A stretch of 64,000 nucleotides of DNA from Flavobacterium sp. ACN6 (GTDB lineage: Bacteria; Bacteroidota; Bacteroidia; Flavobacteriales; Flavobacteriaceae). Below the pieces are notes generated by a model, which saw only the letters and a program-made list of their open reading frames with translations, did no database searches and was not told the DNA's origin. The translations under genes and the position numbers were made by a program. Shown one piece after another: positions 46,204-55,041 of the stretch. Location of the stretch: contig NZ_MRCQ01000007.1 in the NCBI RefSeq assembly GCF_002304005.1, forward strand, positions 1 to 64,000. Reading direction: 5' to 3'. Position 1 is the first letter of the stretch. Each line of letters starts with the position of its first letter.

Positions 46204-47046
46204 TTATTGTTTGTATTTGATCCCCAATCCTAAAATGTAACCGTTCCCCGAATTATAGTCGTAAACTTTATGGTTACTATTGTCTAATAAGTTGTATTTT
46301 TTATTAAAATCATAACCCGCTTTGAAATTTAAAAACCAATTGCCAGCTGCGTTTCTTTCATACTCAAGGGCAGTTGTCATTTGCGATAAAACTGCTTTTT
46401 CGGCACTGTTATTTTTGTCAGATGTCTCATCCAAATGATAGAAATTTCCATTGAAACTATTGGTCAGACTGAATTTATTTCGGTCATTATTTGAATATGA
46501 AATTTTTGAATCTGGAAATCCAATTTTCAGATTGGTTTTCTCATTCATTTTATAATCAAAAGCAACAATCGGAGTAAATTTTGGTGCACCAAAAATTGAG
46601 GTTCGGCCCGCCCCAAGTATTACATTTAATTTTGAACTGATTTGCTGTTTTATCTCCAGATTTCCTAAAACAGTAAGAGCTGAAAAATCTAAATTTCCTT
46701 GAAAATTTGCTGTTGGAACAACCGAAAAGCCCCATTTTGTTTTTTCTGATATTTCGCCCGAATATTCAAATGTGTTTTGAATTTGGTTGAATTTATCCTG
46801 ATCTGCATAAAAATTATAAGGATTAAATTCATAGTTCACTTTCAAATTCGAATAGGATAATGTGTTCGTTATTTTATTTTTTGTTCCTAATTGTTTCTGA
46901 TAAAAAAGGGCAGCATCTGTTGTGTTAAAATTTATTTTTTCTGTCGGCTCAGTTTTGATATTGAAATAAGCACCAAAACTTTCCTGCGCTTTCATGGTTA
47001 AAAACGAAATCAAAAAAAGAGAACAAATTAAAAACCGTACTTTCAT
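46204..47046 (-). CDS. Outer membrane beta-barrel protein (DUF6268-like)
   Basis: 280 residues. Signal peptide (LICSLFLISFLTMKAQ) followed by alternating polar/hydrophobic strands (KITNTLSYSNLKVNYEF, KWGFSVVPTANFQGN, GNWFLNFKAGYDF) and a final GYILGLGIKYKQ strand. The assignment to the DUF6268 barrel family is by appearance and genomic company, not by a search. It is the first gene of the minus-strand run with Kelch, DUF4907 and LytS genes and has a -7 element directly upstream. Confidence 0.75.
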   Translation of the reverse strand: MKVRFLICSLFLISFLTMKAQESFGAYFNIKTEPTEKINFNTTDAALFYQKQLGTKNKITNTLSYSNLKVNYEFNPYNFYADQDKFNQIQNTFEYSGEISEKTKWGFSVVPTANFQGNLDFSALTVLGNLEIKQQISSKLNVILGAGRTSIFGAPKFTPIVAFDYKMNEKTNLKIGFPDSKISYSNNDRNKFSLTNSFNGNFYHLDETSDKNNSAEKAVLSQMTTALEYERNAAGNWFLNFKAGYDFNKKYNLLDNSNHKVYDYNSGNGYILGLGIKYKQ

Positions 47047-47063
47047 TATTTATTTTATTGGCT

Positions 47064-47071
47064 CAAAATTA
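47064..47071 (-). promoter_or_regulatory. -7 promoter element of barrel-Kelch-kinase run
   Basis: TAATTTTG on the minus strand (TAnnTTTG), 17 bp upstream of the barrel gene ATG. Confidence 0.55.
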
Positions 47072-47254
47072 GGTGGATGACTCTCTTAAAAAAAAGAAGA
47101 TATATATATGAGGTGTTTTGATAGACAAAATCGTCTTTTTTAAGGTCGAATTAAATTTTACCAGACGAATTGGTATTATAGATAATTTTGTACGATCTGT
47201 AGCTTAAAAATGCGCGATAGTATATGTTATAGTGTGTCGCGAAAGCTTGCATTT

Positions 47255-47262
47255 TATATTTG
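47255..47262 (+). promoter_or_regulatory. -7 promoter element of DUF4270 gene
   Basis: TATATTTG, a perfect TAnnTTTG, 15 bp before ATG 47278. Confidence 0.6.
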
Positions 47263-47277
47263 CTCAAAAAATAAATT

Positions 47278-48606
47278 ATGCACAAGTTTATATTGATTCT
47301 TCTTTTTGTACTAACCTTATTTTCATGCGGTACAGACACAGATACGGGTGAGTTTACTGTCGGTTCAGATTATTTGGCTTTAAGCAATAAAGTGATTATG
47401 ATTGATACTGTTACAGTCGAGATGTCAACTATAAATTTTGATTCGCTTATTACCTCAAGCCGAAGCAGAATTTTGATCGGAAATTATGATGATCCAATTT
47501 TCGGAAAAGTGAAGTCAGACAGCTATTTTCAGCTTTCTACGACTACCTACGCATTAAATGGCGCCTCTTCAGATACACAAGCGATAAATTATGTTTTTGA
47601 TTCGATTTCCATGATTCTTAAATATGATAATTATTATTACGGAGATACCACAAAGGTTCAAACTTTTAATATTCATCGACTAATTCAAAAAGTGAAACCT
47701 AATACCGATAACGACAGCTTTTACAATAATTCAACTTTAAGCTACAGTCCAGAAAGCCTCGGTAAAATATCTTTTACGCCAAGGCCTACTCAAAAAGATT
47801 CTATTAATATTAAAATGGATGACGAATTTGGAGAGGCACTTTTTCAAAAAATTAAAAAAAGAGAAATTACAGATTTTGACAGTTTTACAGAATATTTAAA
47901 GGGACTTGTTTTAGTTCCCGAAACAGGCGGTTCTTCTAATGTCATAGGATTTAGCGTGCCAACAAGTAAAGTGCGGATGTATTATTCTAAATACCGTGCA
48001 GATGCAGATGAGCTTTCCTATATAATTGACTTTACGATCGCCGATATTGCAAAACAGTTTAACTCTATTTCGTTGGATAAAACAGGAACGTTATTGCAAA
48101 ATCTCCCCATTTCCAGCAGTTATCTCCCAAGTACGGTGACCAGTAATCAAGGATTTATTCAGTCGGGGACTGGTGTGGCGTGTCGAATCGATTTCCCCAA
48201 TATTAAGCAGTTTAAAAAGATATCGACGAATGGGGCGATCGTCAATGCAGAACTGATTCTGAAACCAGTAAACAATTCATATTCTGAGAAATATCCTTTA
48301 GAAGATTCCCTTGCAGTTTACGTAGGCGATAATCTGAATAGAGTAAGTGGTGCATTGGTAAATTCTGCGGGTACAACTGTTTATGGGTTATTAAATAAGA
48401 AGAGTGATGAGTTCAACGAAAATGTTGCGTATACCATTCCTATTGGAAGTTTTCTCCAAAGCGAAATGCTCAAAACATCAGATTCGAGATCGTCTCTAAT
48501 ATTAACGCTGCCGGGAATTTCCAAATCTGTTGACCGAATCGTTTTGGCAGATCAAAAAAACGCGAACAATAAAATTCAGCTCAAAGTTTATTACATCTCT
48601 TATTAA
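47278..48606 (+). CDS. DUF4270 family lipoprotein
   Basis: 442 residues. Lipobox LFSC at residue 17, followed by the DUF4270 pattern: FTVGSDYL, TVEMSTINFDSLITS, RILIGNYDDPIFGKVKSDSYFQL, and near the end IVLADQKNANNKIQLKVYY. This family of surface lipoproteins is widespread in Bacteroidota, and some lie next to outer membrane barrel genes as here (0-bp gap). No enzymatic motif is visible. Confidence 0.9.
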   Translation: MHKFILILLFVLTLFSCGTDTDTGEFTVGSDYLALSNKVIMIDTVTVEMSTINFDSLITSSRSRILIGNYDDPIFGKVKSDSYFQLSTTTYALNGASSDTQAINYVFDSISMILKYDNYYYGDTTKVQTFNIHRLIQKVKPNTDNDSFYNNSTLSYSPESLGKISFTPRPTQKDSINIKMDDEFGEALFQKIKKREITDFDSFTEYLKGLVLVPETGGSSNVIGFSVPTSKVRMYYSKYRADADELSYIIDFTIADIAKQFNSISLDKTGTLLQNLPISSSYLPSTVTSNQGFIQSGTGVACRIDFPNIKQFKKISTNGAIVNAELILKPVNNSYSEKYPLEDSLAVYVGDNLNRVSGALVNSAGTTVYGLLNKKSDEFNENVAYTIPIGSFLQSEMLKTSDSRSSLILTLPGISKSVDRIVLADQKNANNKIQLKVYYISY

Positions 48607-49842
48607 ATGAAAAATAAAATAATTTTATGGAGCTGCTTCATTTTAATGTCGCTGACTTCGTTTGCTCAAAGTATTTCCAGCTCTCCGTATTCATTGTATG
48701 GAGTGGGAAGTTTGTATGAATCAGATTTTGGTTATCTGCCGTCGACAGGTTCTTCTGGAATTGCCCTGCCTTCGGATATTTTTATTAATAATTTAAATCC
48801 GGCATCTTTGGGATTTATGTACCAAAATCACTTTCTATTTGATATAGGAGGAAAAGCAATAGCAACAACCTATCAAAGTGGAAATAGATCAGAGAAACGA
48901 AATAATTTTCAATTTTCGCATATTGCTTTTGCTTTTCCAGTAACTAAAAAATCTGGTTTTAGCCTTTCGCTTCGTCCTTATTCCAGTTCCGTTTTTAAAA
49001 TCTCAAATTTAAAACTTCCTATAGCAGATAGTCAGGAATATTATTATTTGACCGCTCAAGGATCCGGCGGATTAAATAATTTGGATTTCTCGTATGGATA
49101 CCGATTTGGAAAAAAATTGACGTTGGGAGCAACAGGAACTGTTCTTTTTGGAAACACAGTTGATGATCGTGCTTTTTTAATTGCAAATACAATTACAACA
49201 ATACATAAAAAAACAGATTACAGTGGAGTTCGCGCCATATTAGGTGCGCAATATAAAGTAGATTCTACTTTTACAATTGGTACAACGTTTAAGGCTCCTA
49301 CAAGGGTAAAGGCTTCTAAAGTACAGTCTGTAACCAGTATTGCAGATGAAGTAGAAACTTCTGTAGAAACCGATAAAGCTTCGGATACGGACGACTATTA
49401 TATGCCATTAGAAATGGGCTTTGGAATCAGCAAGCGATTTAAAAATAATTTGAACGTAACTTTAGATTACGAAAAAAGCTTTTGGGAAGACACGAAACAG
49501 TCGGAACTATATGGTGATTTTGTGAATCAAGATCGTTTTGCACTAGGATTTACTTACAGCACCAAAAAGAATGTCCGAAAATATTGGGATAGAGTAGGCT
49601 ATGCTGCAGGTTTAAGTTATGATACAGGATATCTCGAAGTTGATGGAAAACGCGTGAACAATGCATCCTTTTCAATTGGACTTAATCTTCCTGTAGATAA
49701 TACTTTTTCTACTCTAAATGTTTCGTATTCTTACGGTCAAAAAGGAAGAATAGCAAATGATCTGATAAAAGAAAATTACCATAAAATTTCGCTTAATTTA
49801 TCGCTGGACGGAATTTGGTTCGTAAAACGAAAGATTGAATAA
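48607..49842 (+). CDS. Outer membrane beta-barrel protein, FadL/OMPP1-like
   Basis: 411 residues. Signal peptide (LMSLTSFAQ), then SPYSLYGVGSLYESDFGYL and INNLNPASLGFM, a pattern common in Bacteroidota barrel proteins related to OMPP1/FadL. The rest is predicted beta strands (NLDFSYGYRFGKKLTLGA, NNLNVTLDYEKSFWED) ending in ISLNLSLDGIWFVKRKIE. It is probably co-transcribed with the DUF4270 lipoprotein. Substrate is unknown. Confidence 0.8.
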   Translation: MKNKIILWSCFILMSLTSFAQSISSSPYSLYGVGSLYESDFGYLPSTGSSGIALPSDIFINNLNPASLGFMYQNHFLFDIGGKAIATTYQSGNRSEKRNNFQFSHIAFAFPVTKKSGFSLSLRPYSSSVFKISNLKLPIADSQEYYYLTAQGSGGLNNLDFSYGYRFGKKLTLGATGTVLFGNTVDDRAFLIANTITTIHKKTDYSGVRAILGAQYKVDSTFTIGTTFKAPTRVKASKVQSVTSIADEVETSVETDKASDTDDYYMPLEMGFGISKRFKNNLNVTLDYEKSFWEDTKQSELYGDFVNQDRFALGFTYSTKKNVRKYWDRVGYAAGLSYDTGYLEVDGKRVNNASFSIGLNLPVDNTFSTLNVSYSYGQKGRIANDLIKENYHKISLNLSLDGIWFVKRKIE

Positions 49843-49846
49843 TACC

Positions 49847-50623
49847 TTAAAAGTCTTTTCTTATTACGGGATATTTATATTCTAAAATTGACTCTAATAC
49901 TTTAGGGTTAGAATTGACATAAAAAATAGGATCATTTTCGGTAGTATCTGAAAACCCTACTTTATCTCGAAGTAAATTTTTTGTTTGTCTCGCAACAGCT
50001 TCTCCTGAATCAATTATCTTAATATGATCTGGGAGAATTTTTTTTATCTGTGGAATTAAATAAGGATAATGACTGCATCCTAAAACAAGATAATCGATAT
50101 TAGCTTCGATCATAGGCTGTAAATACGATTCTAGCAGCTGCGTCATTTCTAGAGAATAGAGATTTCCGTCTTCAATAAGCTGTACAAGTCCGTGACCCAC
50201 TTGCTCAATTATTGTGGTGTGTTGAAACATCTCTGCAGTCTTATTGAATAACTCACTATTTAAAGTTCCTTTGGTAGCCAGGATTCCTATTACCTGAGTT
50301 TGCGAATTATTTGCTGCAGGTTTAATTGCAGGCTCAATTCCAACAAACGGAATGTCATACTCTGCTCTAAGTTCAAATATTGCATTTGTTGTAGCCGTAT
50401 TGCAGGCAACAACAATTAATTTGCAATTATTCTCTAGTAAAAACTCAACATTTTTTTTGCTCAATTCAACAATTTCATCTTTAGTTTTTTGACCATAAGG
50501 GGCATTTTTGCTGTCTGCCAGATATATGGTTTTTTCGTTTGGAAGAAGATCGTGAATGGCGCTCCAGATTGAAGTTCCGCCAATTCCAGAATCAAAAACG
50601 CCTATAGGATTGTTGTTTGTCAT
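49847..50623 (-). CDS. murI: Glutamate racemase
   Basis: 258 residues. Both catalytic cysteines are present: VACNTATTNA and LGCSHYPYL, with the N-terminal IGVFDSGIGGTSI and YLADSKNAPYG. It interconverts L- and D-glutamate for peptidoglycan. The -7 element ends only 5 bp before the ATG, so the mRNA may be leaderless. It closes the envelope gene block after two skp-like genes, which end in a terminator, so it is transcribed separately. Confidence 0.97.
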   Translation of the reverse strand: MTNNNPIGVFDSGIGGTSIWSAIHDLLPNEKTIYLADSKNAPYGQKTKDEIVELSKKNVEFLLENNCKLIVVACNTATTNAIFELRAEYDIPFVGIEPAIKPAANNSQTQVIGILATKGTLNSELFNKTAEMFQHTTIIEQVGHGLVQLIEDGNLYSLEMTQLLESYLQPMIEANIDYLVLGCSHYPYLIPQIKKILPDHIKIIDSGEAVARQTKNLLRDKVGFSDTTENDPIFYVNSNPKVLESILEYKYPVIRKDF

Positions 50624-50627
50624 AAAG

Positions 50628-50635
50628 CAAATTTA
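50628..50635 (-). promoter_or_regulatory. -7 promoter element of murI
   Basis: TAAATTTG on the minus strand (TAnnTTTG), ending 4 bases before ATG 50623; transcription would start about at the start codon. Confidence 0.5.
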
Positions 50636-50713
50636 ATATTTTTAGTATAATATTTGTTACTCTAAGTTAATTCAAATCTAGAAATTATACGAGAGATTGG
50701 TTTTAATTTTTTG

Positions 50714-50750
50714 TAAAAAAAAACTGCTCAAATATAACATTGAGCAGTTT
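50714..50750 (-). terminator. Terminator after skp-like genes
   Basis: AAACTGCTCA and TGAGCAGTTT arms around a 10-nt loop, followed on the minus strand by a T run. Confidence 0.92.
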
Positions 50751-50771
50751 AATTATACGAGTTGGAATTTC

Positions 50772-51275
50772 TTAGAATCCTAAATCTTTTTTAACGTCAG
50801 CTGTTACGTTTGGACCATCAGCTAATAATAAAGTAGAACCATCTAAAACATATTGGAAACCTTTAGCTTTTCCAACTTTTTGGATAGAAGCTCTAACTTT
50901 TTCCATTAATGGTTTAACGATATCAGTTTCTTTTTGTTGTAGTTCTTTTTGCGCATTGTCTCTGTAATCAACAATTCTTTTTTGCATATCTTGAACTTCT
51001 TTAGAACGCTCACCGTTAACAGCATCAGTTACTGTAGCAGCTTCTGCTTCATACTTTTTGATTTTTACTTGATATTCATCAACCATCTTTTTGTATTCAG
51101 CATCATATGTTCCACTTAATTTTTGCAGCTGATTTTGAGCATCTAGCATAGCAGGCATTTTCGACATAATCTCGCTGACATCAACATGAGCTACCTTCGC
51201 TTGTGCGTTCATTGTGTTACTTGCTCCTAAAATAAGAATTGCAGCAATTAGTAAAGTTTTGATTTGTTTCATCAT
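50772..51275 (-). CDS. OmpH/Skp family periplasmic chaperone (short)
   Basis: 167 residues. Signal peptide (LLIAAILILGASNTMNA), KVAHVDVSEIMSKMPAML at the mature N-terminus, a long Lys/Gln/Glu-rich coiled coil (about 45-115), and the strand GFQYVLDGSTLLLADGPNV near the end, all as in Skp/OmpH. It holds unfolded outer membrane proteins for BamA. It is the last gene of the block from uppS, 15 bp after the longer paralogue. Confidence 0.94.
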   Translation of the reverse strand: MMKQIKTLLIAAILILGASNTMNAQAKVAHVDVSEIMSKMPAMLDAQNQLQKLSGTYDAEYKKMVDEYQVKIKKYEAEAATVTDAVNGERSKEVQDMQKRIVDYRDNAQKELQQKETDIVKPLMEKVRASIQKVGKAKGFQYVLDGSTLLLADGPNVTADVKKDLGF

Positions 51276-51290
51276 TTTTAAAAATATTAA

Positions 51291-52319
51291 TTAATTATTG
51301 GTCGTATTTGTTTTCTGTGTTTCGGCTTCTTTTGCTTTTTTAGCCGCTTCTCTTTCTTCTAAAATTTTCTTTCTCTTTTCTTCTAATTCTTTTTTACGCT
51401 GTTCGTAAAGTAATTGTCTTTCTTCTGCTTTTGTCATCGCAGGCTCGGCTACTGGTGCTCCATCTGATCCTGTTTCGGCAGGTTTTGAAGTTGAATTAGT
51501 TTTCGAACCTTCTGTTGGGGCAGGTGTTTCTGCCGCTGTTTTAGCTGTTCCAGAAACCGTGCCATTTTTTTTAGCTTCTCTTTCGGCTGCTATGGCATTT
51601 CTTCTGTCCTCGTATTCTTTCTTCTTAGCTTCCTGTTCTAATTTTCGATCTTGAATTAATTTCTCTCTTGCCGCTTTTTTCTCGTCAAGCGCCTTCTGAC
51701 GATCTGCCATTGCTGGGTTGTCATCTATTGCATTTTCAAGATTCTCTTTAGCTTCTTGCTCTTTCAATTGTTTTTTTGTCAGCTGCTCACGTTTTTCTGT
51801 ACGGTTTAAAACTCGTAGAACTTGATCGCTAATATCAAATCTTTTATTACTGAAAAGCATGGTTAGATCTGATGATCTATCAAAAACAAAATCGTAATTT
51901 TTTGCTTCTGCAATATCTTGGACAGCAGTGAAAACTTGATCTTGAATTGGTTTGGCCAATGCTGCTTTTTGTCGCATTAAATTTCCATCAGAACCAAATT
52001 GCTTCTGCTGATAATCCATCATTTCTTGTTCAAGAAACTTAATTTCTGTTTCTCTTTCTTCAATTAATTCTTTGGTCAATAAAGCTTTCTCTGCTTTTAA
52101 ATTTTCCTTTAATGTATTTATATTTAATTTTTTGGCTTCAACTTCTTGTTTCCACTTTTGGGCTTTTAACTCCAATTGTGACTTAGCTTCTTTGTAATCG
52201 GAAACATTTTCTAAAATATATTCCATGTCGATGTAGCCAATTCTAGTCGTCTTACCTTGCGCCTGACTTGTATTTGCTACAATCAAGGCTAAAAATATAA
52301 ATAAAAATTGTTTTCTCAT
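51291..52319 (-). CDS. OmpH/Skp family protein with extended coiled-coil tail
   Basis: 342 residues. Signal peptide (LFIFLALIVANTSQAQ), Skp core to about residue 170 (RIGYIDMEYILENVSDYKEA, YDFVFDRSSDLTMLFSN), then about 170 extra residues rich in Lys, Glu, Ala and Arg with a Thr/Pro/Ser/Gly linker (ETPAPTEGSKTNSTSKPAE). Classical Skp lacks this tail. Its position between bamA and the short Skp gene implies a role in barrel-protein folding; the tail's role is unknown. Confidence 0.92.
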   Translation of the reverse strand: MRKQFLFIFLALIVANTSQAQGKTTRIGYIDMEYILENVSDYKEAKSQLELKAQKWKQEVEAKKLNINTLKENLKAEKALLTKELIEERETEIKFLEQEMMDYQQKQFGSDGNLMRQKAALAKPIQDQVFTAVQDIAEAKNYDFVFDRSSDLTMLFSNKRFDISDQVLRVLNRTEKREQLTKKQLKEQEAKENLENAIDDNPAMADRQKALDEKKAAREKLIQDRKLEQEAKKKEYEDRRNAIAAEREAKKNGTVSGTAKTAAETPAPTEGSKTNSTSKPAETGSDGAPVAEPAMTKAEERQLLYEQRKKELEEKRKKILEEREAAKKAKEAETQKTNTTNN

Positions 52320-52361
52320 AACATAACTTTATTTGATGATTTTTAACCAAACGTTATTTCT

Positions 52362-55034
52362 TTAAAATTGTTGTCCAATAATAAAGTGAGTTTCCCATCC
52401 ATTAGCTTTTGTTTGTCCAGGAAGAGCATCAAAACCGTAACCAAAGTCAATACCTAACAATCCAAAAGCAGGCATAAATACACGTAAACCAGCACCAGCA
52501 GAACGATTCAAATCAAAAGGATTGTAATCTTTAAATGTTGGATATGATGAACCAGCTTCTAAGAATGTTAAAGCATATATAGAAGCAGATGCTTTTAATG
52601 TAATTGGATAACGTAACTCCATTGAGAATTTATTATAAATTGTTGCTCCAATAGGATCACCAACAGAGTTAACAGGGGTTAATGAGTTATTTGGATAACC
52701 TCTTAACTGAATAGTTTCTCTACCATCCATTGAGTAGTTTGCCATACCATCTCCACCTAAGTAAAAACGCTCAAAAGGAATTACACCTCTATCTTGATTG
52801 TAAGCACCTAAGAAACCAAATTCTGTCAATGTTCTTAATACTAACTTTCCATAAACTTTAGTATACCAATCTCCTTTAAATTTAACTTTATAGTACTCCA
52901 GCCAATTGTATTTTTTCTGATCAACTTTAGCAATATCTGTATCTGCACTTGAATAATCAGATCCTACACTTACATAACCAGTTTGTCCGTTTACTGTTTC
53001 TGTTTTAACATAATCACCATTGTTAAGTGGTTTTCCGTCTACACCACTTCCTGATGTACCAGTATATTGTGTTTTATAATCTTTTTGGTTTTGTAAATCT
53101 CCGTAATCAACTCCATTAAATAAAGAATAAGGAGCTGTAAACTTAGCAGAAATACTAAACTCAGAACCATACATTGGGAATATTGGGTTTACCCCTTTAT
53201 TACTTCTTGAAAGTCCTATCGTATAAGCTAAGTTTCTAGATGCACCATTACCAAAGGTAAATAAACCTGTATTATAATTATTCAAATCATAATGCTGATA
53301 ACTTACAGATTGTGATAATACAAAGTAGTCATCTGGAACAGTTAATCGTTTAGCTAAACCAACTTGTACTGTAAAAATATTAAAACTTTTGTTTCTATCA
53401 ACGGTTCTAGTAATGTAATTGTTAAGAAATTGCTTACTGTAAGAAATCGATGAACTAAATTGTACTGGTTTCTTTCCTCCAAACCAAGGTTCTGAGAAAG
53501 AGACACTATACGTTTGGAAATAGGTACTTCCTTGTAAACGAAGTGCAACTTTTTGCCCATCTCCCATTGGTAAAGGCTTATAAGCTTCTTTATCAAATAG
53601 TTTTCTTGCCGAGAAGTTGTTAAACGATAGTCCTAATGTTCCGATGAAACCACCACCGCCGTAACCTCCTTGAAGTTCGACCTGGCTAGATCCTTTTTCT
53701 ACAACATTGTATTCGATATCAACAGTTCCTGCTCCAGCATCTACGTTTTTGAATTTTGGATCAATAGCTTCTGGGTCGAAGAAACCTAATTGTCCAATTT
53801 CACGAATAGTTCTTACTAACTGTTCTTTACTATATTTTTCACCTGGTTTTGTTCTTAACTCACGGTAAATAACATGGTCATTTGTTTTGTCGTTTCCAAC
53901 AACTGTAATCTTGTTGAAATAGGCAATTGGACCTTCTGTAACTCTAATCTCAAAATCGATTGTATCGTTAACAGTTTTAACCTCTACAGCGTTAATATTT
54001 GAGAATAAATAACCATTATTTTGGTATAAATTGGTAATATCTTCTGCGTCTGGTTTTGTTTTATCAGCGATTCTTTTTTCTAATAAAACACCATTGTAAG
54101 TTTCTCCTTTTTTAATTCCTAAATAACGGCTTAAAAGTTGATCTGAATAAACAGTATTTCCTAAGAACTTAATATTTCCAAAATAGTATTTGTTTCCTTC
54201 TTCTACATTAATCTTAATGGCAAGCGTGTTTTTCTCCTTATTATATTTCACAGAATCGTATATAATACGAGCATCACGATATCCTTTTTCTTTATAAGAA
54301 GCGATAACTTTTTCTAAGTCGGTTTTGTATTTTTCTGGAATAAATTTAGAAGCTTTAAAGACACGGATAAAGTTTTTCTGTTTGGTATCTTTCATTGCAG
54401 AACGAAGCTGGCTTCCTGTAAGCTGCTTGTTTCCAGTAAAGTCAATACTGCTTATTTTTACTTTATCTCCTTTATCTATTCGAACAAGCATATTAACTTG
54501 ATGTCCGTTGATAGTATCTGGAGTATTGGTTATAGTAACTTTTGTATTATAAAAACCTTCTTTTTTGTATTTGTTTTCAATGTAGTTTTTAGTCGTAGTA
54601 ATTAAGTTTTCATTGACAATTTTGTTTTTTGTCAAATTGTTATCCTTAATTAAAGCTTCTACTTTGCTTTTTTTGACTCCAACGAATTTAACTTCGTTCA
54701 ATTTGGGAAGTTCGATAATATTTAAATCTAAATAAATACTATCATTTTCTACCTTATTAACATAGAAAGCAATCTCATCAAAAAGGCCTAGTTTACCTAA
54801 TTTTTTAATTGCACTACTAATTTCTTCTCCAGGTACTGTGATTTCCTGACCTTTTTGAAGGCCTGAAAAGGTTACAACGGTCTGTTCATTGAAGCTTATT
54901 TTACCAACAACGGAAACTTTGGCCAGAATATATTTTTTTCCTTGATCAAAAGGAACTCTTTCTTGTGCTTTAACTTGTGAAAAACTACCCAAAAGTAATA
55001 GGGTAAGGGCTATTTGTATTTTTTTTTGCAACAC
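52362..55034 (-). CDS. bamA: Outer membrane protein assembly factor BamA
   Basis: 890 residues from GTG 55034, which begins the signal peptide (VLQKKIQIALTLLLLG) 7 bp past the uppS stop. The longer frame from 55145 overlaps uppS by over 100 bp and buries the signal, so it is rejected. Five POTRA-type domains (about 30-400; typical lines LNEVKFVGVKKSKVEALI, YYFGNIKFLGNTVYSDQLLS, AYFNKITVVGNDKTNDHVI) lead to a barrel with the VELQGGYGGGGFIG start and the LRGYPNNSL motif of strand 16 region, ending in IIGQQF. It is the essential insertase for outer membrane barrels. Confidence 0.95.
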   Translation of the reverse strand: MLQKKIQIALTLLLLGSFSQVKAQERVPFDQGKKYILAKVSVVGKISFNEQTVVTFSGLQKGQEITVPGEEISSAIKKLGKLGLFDEIAFYVNKVENDSIYLDLNIIELPKLNEVKFVGVKKSKVEALIKDNNLTKNKIVNENLITTTKNYIENKYKKEGFYNTKVTITNTPDTINGHQVNMLVRIDKGDKVKISSIDFTGNKQLTGSQLRSAMKDTKQKNFIRVFKASKFIPEKYKTDLEKVIASYKEKGYRDARIIYDSVKYNKEKNTLAIKINVEEGNKYYFGNIKFLGNTVYSDQLLSRYLGIKKGETYNGVLLEKRIADKTKPDAEDITNLYQNNGYLFSNINAVEVKTVNDTIDFEIRVTEGPIAYFNKITVVGNDKTNDHVIYRELRTKPGEKYSKEQLVRTIREIGQLGFFDPEAIDPKFKNVDAGAGTVDIEYNVVEKGSSQVELQGGYGGGGFIGTLGLSFNNFSARKLFDKEAYKPLPMGDGQKVALRLQGSTYFQTYSVSFSEPWFGGKKPVQFSSSISYSKQFLNNYITRTVDRNKSFNIFTVQVGLAKRLTVPDDYFVLSQSVSYQHYDLNNYNTGLFTFGNGASRNLAYTIGLSRSNKGVNPIFPMYGSEFSISAKFTAPYSLFNGVDYGDLQNQKDYKTQYTGTSGSGVDGKPLNNGDYVKTETVNGQTGYVSVGSDYSSADTDIAKVDQKKYNWLEYYKVKFKGDWYTKVYGKLVLRTLTEFGFLGAYNQDRGVIPFERFYLGGDGMANYSMDGRETIQLRGYPNNSLTPVNSVGDPIGATIYNKFSMELRYPITLKASASIYALTFLEAGSSYPTFKDYNPFDLNRSAGAGLRVFMPAFGLLGIDFGYGFDALPGQTKANGWETHFIIGQQF

Positions 55035-55041
55035 TAAAAAA

